From contig NZ_FUKN01000010.1 in NCBI RefSeq assembly GCF_900163785.1, forward strand, positions 62,001-126,000: 64,000 bases of DNA, in the 5' to 3' direction. Positions within the stretch are counted from its first letter, which is position 1. Each line of letters opens with the position of its first letter. The notes below the pieces were generated by a model that was not told where the DNA came from, made no database searches, and saw only the letters and a program-made list of their open reading frames with translations. Positions 17,698-25,918 of this stretch are shown piece after piece. Source of the stretch: Psychrobacter sp. JB385. GTDB taxonomy: Bacteria > Pseudomonadota > Gammaproteobacteria > Pseudomonadales > Moraxellaceae. The position numbers and the translations under genes are program-made.

Positions 17698-18906
17698 TTA
17701 GGAGGTGCGCCAATACACTTGTATCGTCATGTCTTGACGTGACAGCCCAAGTGCTGACTTTAATTGTGGTCTCAATGATTTGATATCGGCAGCTTCAAGT
17801 GCACCCCAGACTTTGTCGATTGTAATTGGCGTGGCGGTTAGGCGCGTGTTCAGGGTGGTCATGATTTGTTCAGTCAGTGTCGTCTTTGCCGTATTGACGA
17901 TATGTAGCAGATTATTTTGTTTAAAATGCTCGTCATTAGACAATCGCTCACTAAGCGTGAGCGCGTTTAAGTAGCTGATGTCGTCTGCATCATTGGTAAT
18001 AACGAGGACTAGCGGCGGTAGCGGGTTTTGCCAGTTTTCTAAGAGATTGGCGATGGTGGGTAAAGAGGTTTCGTCACCGATGAGAAGGCATTGACCATTG
18101 ATAAGGTGGTCAAGCTTTTCAGGATATTCACGCACGCTTTTTATTTGTGCGCCAGTACCAAGAGATCTCGCCCAGTTACCACCTGGGGTATCACCATGAA
18201 TATAGACATCTATCCAAGCGTTGACAGATGAGCTGTCGGTATCTTGCCATGCTTTTCTTAGTGAGTAATAACGGTACACACCTTGGAACTTATCAGAGTT
18301 ATCGCTGTCGTCGGCGTCGCTCTGTTCACCTGCGGCTATGGTTGAGGTGACGAAGGATGCACCCAAATCAAATAAATAGGCATAACCGGGCTGATTAAGA
18401 GGCGTATTGTCAGGAGCAGTGACCAGCAGACGGTACATATTAGGACTGGCATAATAACCTCCCATCACCGTAAAAAACTGCTCGCGTAGTTTTATCGTGC
18501 GTTTGCCAAGCTTGGTGGCGGCTCTCTGTAGTAAGGCGATATACTGCTCTTGCAACGACACTGAGTCACTGACAGGAGCCGTAAAATGAATAAAGTGTTG
18601 CTCAGTTGGGTAGGGCGCATGCTCAAAATGAGTTTGGTCGCTATTGATGCTGGTCAACGCCAGCAGCATGCCATCAGGATACAGCTCAACGATTGAAGGT
18701 ATAGAGTCTTCGCGTAAGGTTGCTTTGGTAAAGACATTGATAAACATGGCCAGCTCGTCTTGGTGCTCATCGTTGATATGATCGACAAACAGGTCTTTAT
18801 CGGCAACCATCAGTGGCGTTGTATTGGAATTTTCTTGAGTAAACAGTTGAGCCATAGAGCGTTCATCCAGTCTATAAATGAGATAACAGTGATTTTGAGG
18901 TGACAT
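17698..18906 (-). CDS. Siderophore-interacting protein (FAD-dependent ferric-siderophore reductase, ViuB-like)
   Basis: 402 residues from the ATG at 18906, which has GAGG 6-7 nt upstream; the 10-codon-longer frame to 18936 has none. The C-terminal two-thirds hold the SIP hallmarks: RYYSLRKAW (FAD-binding RxYSxR), VYIHGDTPGGNWARSL, LIGDETSLPTIANLL (NAD(P)H-binding region) and VWGALEAADIKSLR with a terminal VYWR. An N-terminal extension of about 100 residues precedes the flavin domain and is not typical. The enzyme reduces Fe(III)-siderophore in the cytoplasm after FhuBCD import. A Fur-box-like site lies 100 bp upstream. Confidence 0.9.
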   Translation of the reverse strand: MSPQNHCYLIYRLDERSMAQLFTQENSNTTPLMVADKDLFVDHINDEHQDELAMFINVFTKATLREDSIPSIVELYPDGMLLALTSINSDQTHFEHAPYPTEQHFIHFTAPVSDSVSLQEQYIALLQRAATKLGKRTIKLREQFFTVMGGYYASPNMYRLLVTAPDNTPLNQPGYAYLFDLGASFVTSTIAAGEQSDADDSDNSDKFQGVYRYYSLRKAWQDTDSSSVNAWIDVYIHGDTPGGNWARSLGTGAQIKSVREYPEKLDHLINGQCLLIGDETSLPTIANLLENWQNPLPPLVLVITNDADDISYLNALTLSERLSNDEHFKQNNLLHIVNTAKTTLTEQIMTTLNTRLTATPITIDKVWGALEAADIKSLRPQLKSALGLSRQDMTIQVYWRTS

Positions 18907-19005
18907 TACCGCCTCTAAAAGTGCATGCACAACCAACTTAATTATGCGTATTGGTGATTACAGTGGTTGTAATGTCAGAGGCAGAGTATTGAATAGAAAA
19001 AATGA

Positions 19006-19024
19006 GTGATTGATAATCATTATT
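19006..19024. promoter_or_regulatory. Fur-box-like site upstream of SIP gene
   Basis: 15 of 19 positions match the Fur consensus (core TTGATAATCATTAT). It lies 100 bp before the SIP start and 209 bp before the divergent carboxypeptidase gene, so control of SIP is more likely. Confidence 0.7.
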
Positions 19025-19232
19025 ATTTTGCTTATTGTTATATCTATTCATTCTCATGTCAATAGCTCACACACCTATTGAGAGGAATGAGGGCAAGACA
19101 AACCAGCTTTGACATCATATAGCGAGAAAAAATGTTATATTTAAGCGGCTAAAAGTATGACAAAAATGAGAAAGTTTTGACGGGTACTGTTACTTTTTAT
19201 ACCTCACTACAAAAACGCATCAAGGAGAAAGT

Positions 19233-20360
19233 ATGCGCATCACAGCGAATTTTGACGCAGGTAATATCGACGTTATTAACGTAGAAGATAAAGCAGACAT
19301 CCAACTGGCTATTCGTCCAGATGTTGGTGGAGAGTTCTTTCAATGGTTTAACTTTCGCTTAGAAGGTCAGGTTGGAGAGCAGTATGTTCTTAATATCCTG
19401 AACGCAGGAGAAGCCTCATACTTGGAAGGGTGGGAAAATTATCAAGCAGTTGCTTCATACGATCGTCAGCATTGGTTTCGTCTGCCCACGTCTTATAAAG
19501 ACGGAAAGCTCACCATCATTGCCGACTTAGATCATACAACCATTCAGATTGCGTATTTTGCCCCTTACAGTTATGAGCGTCATCAAGATTTGCTAGCCGC
19601 CGCTCAACAGCACCCTTTAGTAACATTGGAGCATTTAGGCGAAACCCTTGATAAGCGTGACTTAACCTTGGTCAAAATTGGTGATGGCGACACGAGCAAA
19701 CGAAGCATTTGGATCACGGCACGTCAGCATCCTGGTGAGACCATGGCTGAGTGGCTGATCGAAGGCTTAATAGATAGCTTGTTAGATGATGATAATGCCA
19801 ATAGTAAGTTGCTATTAGAAAAAGCCAATGTCTATATTGTACCGAATATGAACCCCGATGGCAGTGTACGCGGGCATCTACGTACCAACGCAGTGGGGAC
19901 TAATTTAAACCGTGAATGGTCAAATCCAAGCCTAGAGAAGAGTCCTGAAGTCTTTTATGTGATCAATAAAATGGAAGAGACGGGTGTCGATTTGTTCTAT
20001 GATGTACATGGTGATGAGGCATTGCCTTATGTATTCCTTGCAGGTTCTCAAGGAGCGCCAAGTTACAACGAGCGACTTGCACGTCTACGAGATAAGTTTT
20101 CAGAAGTATTGACATTGGCCAGTGCTGATTTTCAATCTGAGGTTGGTTACGAGGTCGATAAATTTGGCGAAGCAAATATGACACTTGCTACCAACTGGGT
20201 GGCAGAGCGTTTCGATTGTCTTGCCAATACGTTAGAGATGCCTTTTAAAGATAATAATAATTTACCTGATGCAGAGACAGGGTGGTCGCCTGCACGCTCT
20301 GCAAAATTTGGCGAAGCCTCGCTAACTGCAATGCTGGCAGTCGTTGATGATCTGCGTTAG
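19233..20360 (+). CDS. M14-family zinc carboxypeptidase (cytosolic carboxypeptidase-like)
   Basis: 375 residues. An N-terminal beta domain (about 1-115) is followed by the M14 catalytic domain with zinc ligands H166 and E169 in RQHPGET and H259 in DVHGDE, the NLNREW substrate motif (224-229) and the general base E335 in LEMPFKD. The HPGET and PNMNPDG variants place it with the bacterial relatives of cytosolic carboxypeptidases (CCP, M14D). No signal peptide, so cytoplasmic. Substrate unknown; eukaryotic relatives trim glutamate tails. Strong AAGGAGAAAGT ribosome-binding site. It stands alone, divergent from the SIP gene and convergent with the cytochrome gene. Confidence 0.9.
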   Translation: MRITANFDAGNIDVINVEDKADIQLAIRPDVGGEFFQWFNFRLEGQVGEQYVLNILNAGEASYLEGWENYQAVASYDRQHWFRLPTSYKDGKLTIIADLDHTTIQIAYFAPYSYERHQDLLAAAQQHPLVTLEHLGETLDKRDLTLVKIGDGDTSKRSIWITARQHPGETMAEWLIEGLIDSLLDDDNANSKLLLEKANVYIVPNMNPDGSVRGHLRTNAVGTNLNREWSNPSLEKSPEVFYVINKMEETGVDLFYDVHGDEALPYVFLAGSQGAPSYNERLARLRDKFSEVLTLASADFQSEVGYEVDKFGEANMTLATNWVAERFDCLANTLEMPFKDNNNLPDAETGWSPARSAKFGEASLTAMLAVVDDLR

Positions 20361-20426
20361 TTGCTAAATTAATATTGAGTGTTGAGATGGTATTTATGGT
20401 TAAAGATGTTCTGAATCTAGTGAGGT

Positions 20427-21086
20427 TTACTCGCTAGGATCAGAACCAGGTGGAAACTCATGACGTAGCTGCGCCACATTGGCCGCAGTCACGGTATCTG
20501 TGAAGGCATTGAGATCGCTATGCACGTACTGCGTGACGGCTGCTATTTGCTCGTCGTTCATCATGCTATGGAACGATGGCATACCGCGCAGACCATTCAT
20601 GACGACGCTGATAATATAGTACTTCGATTGCATCTTACTATTATTGGCGAGCGGCGGATAGTAGCCTGCGCCTTGTGCACCTTCACCTTTAGACATATGA
20701 CAGCCCGCGCAAGAATCATTGTAGAGCTTTTTGCCGTTGGTCGTAAAAAAACCAGTTTTACCTTGGGTGCTGCCTTCAAATTTGGTAAGCCATTTTTGTA
20801 AGTTGGCATCTTCGGCCATTTTCGGTATCGATTCGACATCAACGATATTGATGGGCGGATGGGTTAGCTCGTCATCGGACATATAGACGGCGCCCCAAGC
20901 ACCGTTATTTCGGCTGGCTTGATGATCAAAAGTCGTTGCAGCCGATTGGTCACTGGCAATAGTAGGCGCGTTTTTTTTGGTGTAGTGACTACACCCTGAT
21001 AAAAAAGCCATACCACCTATCATCACTATGATTGGTAAGTGATATGACTTATGTGAGGTCAAATTCATTAATGTTGTTTTTATCAT
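20427..21086 (-). CDS. Monoheme c-type cytochrome lipoprotein
   Basis: 219 residues from the ATG at 21086 (AAGGCGAG upstream). The frame stays open another 119 codons into the amine oxidase gene, but that part is spurious overlap. A lipobox FLSGC (Cys32) marks a membrane-anchored periplasmic protein. One heme motif CAGCH lies at 126-130, followed by the distal MPSFHSM methionine region. Last gene of the four-gene oxidation cluster, 73 bp after the amine oxidase. It is the likely electron acceptor, or a link to the terminal oxidase, for that enzyme. Confidence 0.88.
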   Translation of the reverse strand: MIKTTLMNLTSHKSYHLPIIVMIGGMAFLSGCSHYTKKNAPTIASDQSAATTFDHQASRNNGAWGAVYMSDDELTHPPINIVDVESIPKMAEDANLQKWLTKFEGSTQGKTGFFTTNGKKLYNDSCAGCHMSKGEGAQGAGYYPPLANNSKMQSKYYIISVVMNGLRGMPSFHSMMNDEQIAAVTQYVHSDLNAFTDTVTAANVAQLRHEFPPGSDPSE

Positions 21087-21159
21087 GACTACTCGCCTTA
21101 AGTAATATACTGACTCAGAAATACCTATCAACCAGTCATTTTGGAGGTTATTTGCTGAA

Positions 21160-22776
21160 CTAGCCGAGTTTTTTAGCTCTTTGGTGTAAGCGCTTGGCCG
21201 CATCCATACCTGACAGTATCGCGCCTTCTTGCCACGCTGGAATGTGTGAACAGTGCTCACCAGCCAGTACGATACGATGATCGATAGCGCATAGCGTCTT
21301 GTAGTATTGTTTGCGGCTCGATTCACTCCAAATACCGTAGCAACCGAGCGACCAAGGAATACGATGCCAAGCGACTGACGTACCCGAACGGAATTCTTTG
21401 GTATATTGAGGGTGAATGTATTTGCCATATTCAAGCGCTGCATTGATGCGCTCTTTTGGCGTCAAAGAATTGAATTTGTAAGAGGATTCTCCAAAGCCGT
21501 AAGCGCCCAAAAGCACACCTGACCCTGAGGTAAATAAATCTTGCGAAGGATAAGATATTTGGTTGATAGGTAAGTCGGTATAAGTAATGCCGCCATAGAT
21601 CCACTCATCTTCTTCCCAAAAGCGCCGTTTAAACTCAAGCCCCACTTTGAATGAGCTTTCATAAGGCACAGCAGCCATTGCTTGTTTCATAGGCTCTGAG
21701 ACATTGATGTCGATTTGTGTCAATACAGATAAGGGGATATTGCAAATACACCAATCAGCGCGAATGCTTTTGACGCTACCTTTTGGAGTGCTATTGTCAG
21801 AGTTATTAACATCTACATAATCAACGGTGACGCCAGTGTCGTCTTGATGGATTCTAGTTACCTTGGCGTTAAATTCAATCATGTCACGACATTCACGGGT
21901 GAACGCCTCACCGATTTTACCCATACCGCCTACTGGCTGGAACATGGCAGGTTGATGCACATAAACGGTGTAGTTGGTGTATATGTCCGACCACATGCCA
22001 GAATTCAATAATTTGTCCCGCGGTATCGGGGTCGATGGCTTGGCATCAGGCATAAGTCCGCCACCTGGATAAACGCTATAACCGCGATGTTTGCTGGTTT
22101 CATGGCTTTTGACATAGCGATAGTTATTATCAAGTACGCCCCATCCTTTTAACCCTTCTAACAGCTTTTCTTTGTCTTCTTTGGTAACAGTATCATCCAA
22201 GCTACCTTTGTTGACAGCTTTAGACAATAGCTCTGACACGTAGCCACGAATATCGCTTTGTACTTCACCTAAGCGCTGCGGTGTGCCACTAAAATGATTG
22301 GTACGATGCAAATACGCGCGATCGTTGGTTTGGATAAAAGGTTGTAAGGCAACATTGAATTTTTTGCAATAATGGAAGACCGCGTAATGATGGATAGGTA
22401 ATCGCCAAGGTCCGCCATTGAAGTAATTGCCTTTTTCAAAATCACAAGTGACCTCTTCGCCGCCAAGCTCGGTATATTTATCGCCACTATTCAACGTCCA
22501 ACTGCGTCCGCCACCGCGATTTTGATATTCCAGCACCGTCACTTTATAACCTGCTTTGCGTAACTCATAAGCGGCCGTCAGCCCGCCCAAGCCTGCCCCA
22601 AGAATGACAATACTTGCACCAGAAGGCGCGCCTTTTAAATTCATTTCTTGCTTGAAGCTGGACTCAGAAGCGAACCCTAAGGTAGTCATGGCTTGATACA
22701 TAGCGGTCGCACCAGCCGTTTTACCGATCATCGAGAGCAATTGTCGTCTTGTAGGCGAGGGCAGCGTATCGTTCAT
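21160..22776 (-). CDS. Flavin monoamine oxidase-family enzyme, Tat-exported
   Basis: 538 residues. A Tat signal with TRRQLL (RR at 10-11) and an alanine-rich hydrophobic stretch (about 17-36) sends the folded flavoprotein to the periplasm. The FAD site follows: GAGLGG (60-65), the ribose-binding E83 and GGGRSW (88-93). The C-terminal AGEHCSHIPAWQEGAILSGM is the second flavin motif of the amine oxidase family. Genes for two cytochromes c and a YceI protein flank it on the same strand, which suggests electrons go to cytochrome c, as established for the amine-oxidase-fold enzyme NicA2, not to oxygen. The substrate is unknown. Confidence 0.9.
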   Translation of the reverse strand: MNDTLPSPTRRQLLSMIGKTAGATAMYQAMTTLGFASESSFKQEMNLKGAPSGASIVILGAGLGGLTAAYELRKAGYKVTVLEYQNRGGGRSWTLNSGDKYTELGGEEVTCDFEKGNYFNGGPWRLPIHHYAVFHYCKKFNVALQPFIQTNDRAYLHRTNHFSGTPQRLGEVQSDIRGYVSELLSKAVNKGSLDDTVTKEDKEKLLEGLKGWGVLDNNYRYVKSHETSKHRGYSVYPGGGLMPDAKPSTPIPRDKLLNSGMWSDIYTNYTVYVHQPAMFQPVGGMGKIGEAFTRECRDMIEFNAKVTRIHQDDTGVTVDYVDVNNSDNSTPKGSVKSIRADWCICNIPLSVLTQIDINVSEPMKQAMAAVPYESSFKVGLEFKRRFWEEDEWIYGGITYTDLPINQISYPSQDLFTSGSGVLLGAYGFGESSYKFNSLTPKERINAALEYGKYIHPQYTKEFRSGTSVAWHRIPWSLGCYGIWSESSRKQYYKTLCAIDHRIVLAGEHCSHIPAWQEGAILSGMDAAKRLHQRAKKLG

Positions 22777-22836
22777 CTCATTATCCTTAATTTCGATAGT
22801 AACAAAGTCAGCAAGTTTTCAAATCTATTTAAAACG

Positions 22837-24222
22837 TTAGCTTTTGTTCTTAATAATACGTTCGACATCACTAGCACTGACTTGGCTGGTGGTTAGACCG
22901 CCAAAATTAATGCGCACATAATTGGTGATATCAGCGATTTGTGCGTGACTCAAATCTTCATTGAACCCAGGCATTTTGGGCGCAGTATTAAACGCGCCTT
23001 TTGCACCAAACGCGATCACACTGATAAGTGCATCGGGTTTCGCACGGCGAATACTACTAAGACCGACGATAGAGGCATAACGCGCATCAGGTTGAGCATA
23101 ACCATCAACGCCGTGGCAGCTTGCACAATGAGCCAGATATAAAGATTTTGGCGAATGGCTATCGTTTGTATTTTGGCTTAAGAGCGCGGTTTTGGCTTTT
23201 GTCTGTGCCAGATAATCTTTTTGCTCAATCAAATCATAAGTAATAGAGGTGCTGACAGGGTTTGGTAGCCGTGCGATATTGACGGGTATCAGATAATCGT
23301 CTGTCTTGATGGCAGGGACGACTTTTAGGTAAGATGCCATCGCGCTCAAATCGTCATCAGTTAAGTAGCGGGTGCTATGTCCTACTGCTTCTGCCATAGG
23401 GCCGCCCGCATAAGCCCGCTTATCAAGTTTGCCAGTTCGTAGGTAGGTGACGATGTCACGCTCACTCCAACGCCCAATACCAGTGTCAATATCAGGGGTA
23501 ATATTAGGAGCGAACCATTTACCAAGCGGTGCACCAGAGAGGTAGCGATCTTTATCGAGGCCTTGCGTGAGGTTACGCGGCGTATGGCAAGTGCCGCAGT
23601 GTTCTAAATTATTGACCAGATATTCGCCGCGCTGCTGCACGGGTGTCAGATCAGTACGGTTTTCGGTAGAAGGCACATTGATGACATTCCATGCGAGCAT
23701 CAAGCTACGAATGTTTAAAGGGAAAGACAGGTGAGTGGTTTTTTCAGGTGGTTTATCGACAATAGCAACCGTTTGGAAGTAAGCAAATAAAGCGCTAATA
23801 TCATCATCAGTCATGCCATGATAAGAGGGATACGGCATAGCAGGGTACATTTGATGATTTGGTGAGCGACCTTTGCGTAGCGCTGTTGCAAAGTCAGCTT
23901 GGGTATAGTTACCGATACCGTAGCGCTTAGATGGCGTGATATTGGTTGAGTAAATATTACCAATAGGTGTCTCAATAGCCACGCCGCCGCTATAATCCTC
24001 ACGGTGACAAGCCATACAATCTGCCGTACGGGCAATATAAGCCCCGCGATTGACCAAATCGCTGTTAGAGGCGCTCACATTGGGTAAGCTGATTTTAGCA
24101 GGCAGGTCAGTGTGTGTGATATAAAAGCTGTCCAAATTTTTATCGTCAGCTATGACAGTGCCAGAAGCCAATGTAAGCCCGCTCAATACCAATATCGATG
24201 TCGTGATAGAAAATGGCTTCAT
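22837..24222 (-). CDS. Triheme c-type cytochrome
   Basis: 461 residues with a Sec signal peptide (about 1-25, ending in VIA). Three heme-binding motifs: CMACH (69-73), CGTCH (209-213) and CASCH (366-370), each in its own cytochrome c domain. This is the layout of the cytochrome subunits of periplasmic alcohol, aldehyde and gluconate dehydrogenases. It lies 60 bp upstream of the flavin amine oxidase gene on the same strand, and would receive its electrons in the periplasm. Confidence 0.92.
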   Translation of the reverse strand: MKPFSITTSILVLSGLTLASGTVIADDKNLDSFYITHTDLPAKISLPNVSASNSDLVNRGAYIARTADCMACHREDYSGGVAIETPIGNIYSTNITPSKRYGIGNYTQADFATALRKGRSPNHQMYPAMPYPSYHGMTDDDISALFAYFQTVAIVDKPPEKTTHLSFPLNIRSLMLAWNVINVPSTENRTDLTPVQQRGEYLVNNLEHCGTCHTPRNLTQGLDKDRYLSGAPLGKWFAPNITPDIDTGIGRWSERDIVTYLRTGKLDKRAYAGGPMAEAVGHSTRYLTDDDLSAMASYLKVVPAIKTDDYLIPVNIARLPNPVSTSITYDLIEQKDYLAQTKAKTALLSQNTNDSHSPKSLYLAHCASCHGVDGYAQPDARYASIVGLSSIRRAKPDALISVIAFGAKGAFNTAPKMPGFNEDLSHAQIADITNYVRINFGGLTTSQVSASDVERIIKNKS

Positions 24223-24306
24223 AATATCCTTATGACGCTAAACAAATAATGTTAGTCAATCGTCCTTGATTACCTTTACTAAAATAAAACTATTTTTCAG
24301 TAATAG

Positions 24307-24915
24307 CTACTGTTTCATCGCCTCAATCTGAATTTTTAAATCAAGATGCTTAGTCAGACCAAACAATGAATATTTATTGATATTCCATTTGGTTCGATCT
24401 ATGGTAGTGGCAAACTCACCACTACAAACCTGTTTGTTAATGATAGAGTTTACATAGCAATTGAATGTAGTGGCCGTTAGACTGATGGGATGAGTTTTAC
24501 CGTTTAAGGTTAAATTGCCATCTACTTTCGTCACCGCATTTTTATTAAAATACCAGTTAGTTGACTGAAAGCGAGCAGATGGAAAATGCTGCATGTCAAA
24601 AAAATCAGCCCCTTTTAAATTCTTGTTAAGCGTTTGATTGCCTGTTTCTAAAGAGCCAATAGGTATCATCAGTGAGATATTGCCTGATTGTGAACTCGGA
24701 TCGTATTGGAGTTTACCTTTAACATTGTAGAATCCACCAGTAGAGGCGGCCGTTTTGAAGCGCTCAAGTGAGAAGCGTATATTGGTATTGGTAGGATTGA
24801 TGATGTAGCTCGCAGCATGACTATTTACGATGCTACTTAACGCCAAAAGGCATCCTGCAAACGGTTTATAAGCATTTACTATTAATCGATTGATCCCTAA
24901 CCCTACCATAGCCAT
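24307..24915 (-). CDS. YceI-family periplasmic lipocalin-like protein
   Basis: 202 residues. Signal peptide about 1-35 (ending SHA). The rest is a beta-barrel with YceI features: NTNIRFSLERF, GNISLMIPIGSLETGNQTLN, DFFDMQHFPSARFQS and LTLNGKTHPISL. YceI proteins bind long-chain isoprenoids or other hydrophobic ligands in the periplasm and often sit next to cytochrome b561 or c genes. First gene of the oxidation cluster, 84 bp before the triheme cytochrome. A second in-frame ATG two codons on could also be the start. Confidence 0.9.
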   Translation of the reverse strand: MAMVGLGINRLIVNAYKPFAGCLLALSSIVNSHAASYIINPTNTNIRFSLERFKTAASTGGFYNVKGKLQYDPSSQSGNISLMIPIGSLETGNQTLNKNLKGADFFDMQHFPSARFQSTNWYFNKNAVTKVDGNLTLNGKTHPISLTATTFNCYVNSIINKQVCSGEFATTIDRTKWNINKYSLFGLTKHLDLKIQIEAMKQ

Positions 24916-25058
24916 ATTCCATTATTGATGCGTCACTTGCATAACAATCATTGAGTTATGATAAGTTGGCGGTTTTCATAACATGAAAACAGGCCAATAT
25001 CCAATGATATGAATCAGATGGTTTTTGTATTTTTGAAGAGGAATCACATTTCAATTCA

Positions 25059-25080
25059 AAGTGTCAATGATATGACACTT
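25059..25080. promoter_or_regulatory. Palindromic candidate operator upstream of YceI-cytochrome-oxidase cluster
   Basis: AAGTGTCA-N6-TGACACTT is a perfect 8-bp inverted repeat, 144 bp upstream of the YceI start and 103 bp upstream of the small plus-strand ORF at 25183. It looks like a dimeric regulator site; the regulator is not identifiable. Confidence 0.45.
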
Positions 25081-25182
25081 AATATAAATGGTAGATCATT
25101 AAGAAAACGTTAAGATGATGCAGCCGAGTGAATAAAAGCTGTCTGTAAGAGCTGTTTTTATTGAGTAAGAGGGGTTATCACG

Positions 25183-25266
25183 ATGACAAGCAAGCCTAAC
25201 ATGGGTACATTTATCGTTACTGCCTTAAAACATTGGCATAGCAAACATCAGCACATCACACCGTAG
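25183..25266 (+). CDS. Possible 27-residue basic peptide
   Basis: ATG at 25183 with an AAGAGGGG ribosome-binding site 8 nt upstream. The peptide is MTSKPNMGTFIV followed by TALKHWHSKHQHITP and a TAG stop. It has four histidines and three lysines in 27 residues and no membrane helix. The last 19 nt overlap tail-to-tail with the zinc-ribbon gene on the other strand. No homologue is recognised. It may be a true small protein or a chance ORF; the ribosome-binding site is the main support. Confidence 0.35.
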   Translation: MTSKPNMGTFIVTALKHWHSKHQHITP

Positions 25267-25475
25267 TTATTGATCAATGGTTGAAAACTTTCGAATTGAC
25301 AAAAATTGTTTGTCATAAACAACAATATGATGCCTACAATCAATAAAATAATCGCCCACAAGAGTAGCGTTAAAGGCCAGTTGGTCAAATCTTGATAGCC
25401 GCATTGCTTACAACTCCAAGCAGCACGTTCTAGTTTGGTGCCGCATTTTGGACACTGATTATGATCAATAAACAA
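25248..25475 (-). CDS. Small zinc-ribbon membrane protein
   Basis: 75 residues. Two CxxC knuckles, CPKCG (8-12) and CKQCG (27-31), form a zinc ribbon, followed by one membrane helix (about 33-55, WPLTLLLWAIILLIVGIILLF). A perfect AGGAGG lies 5 nt before the TTG at 25475, and no ATG is available in frame before the first knuckle, so a TTG start is likely. Family and function are not recognised; similar small zinc-ribbon membrane proteins are widespread and uncharacterised. Confidence 0.7.
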   Translation of the reverse strand: MFIDHNQCPKCGTKLERAAWSCKQCGYQDLTNWPLTLLLWAIILLIVGIILLFMTNNFCQFESFQPLINNYGVMC

Positions 25476-25918
25476 TGTGGCCTCCTATCCATACAGACTT
25501 TATAAAAATTATATATCCAATTAATCAAGTAAGCAATTGTTTATTAAAGTATCGGTAAGGTAACAGGGTTTGAATCAAGATTGATGCGTTCAAAGGTGAG
25601 CAGTTCTAAAAACGTAGATTTAGCAATTCATATCTCTCGCTTTCTTTCAATTATTCTTAATTGCTATTTAAGTTGTTCGATTTTTTTCAAGAAGGCCATA
25701 ATTTCAGTATAATAGTGCTCTGTACTGACAAGCCCACCTAGACGTTTGTTTTACCAGTCGGATGACGTTTAGATCGATGTTGTTCATTAACGAACAACAG
25801 TTGTACTAGAATTGGCATTATTATTTGCTATCTTTTTGACAGCTTCCGCTTTAAATTCGGTACCATATGTCTGTATTAACTTCGTACCACCATACACTTT
25901 TAATAAGAAGATTTTACT
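25476..25918. other. Intergenic region upstream of malic enzyme
   Basis: 443 bp without a credible ORF, AT-rich. Possible promoter parts are TATAAT at 25708-25713 and TTGACA at 25836-25841, but neither has a well-spaced partner element. No repeat or RNA fold was recognised. Confidence 0.4.

Noticed and set aside
21087..21443. N-terminal extension of the lipoprotein cytochrome into the amine oxidase gene
   Set aside because: The longer frame overlaps the coding region of the upstream gene and has no homology; the ATG at 21086 has a ribosome-binding site and opens a lipoprotein signal.
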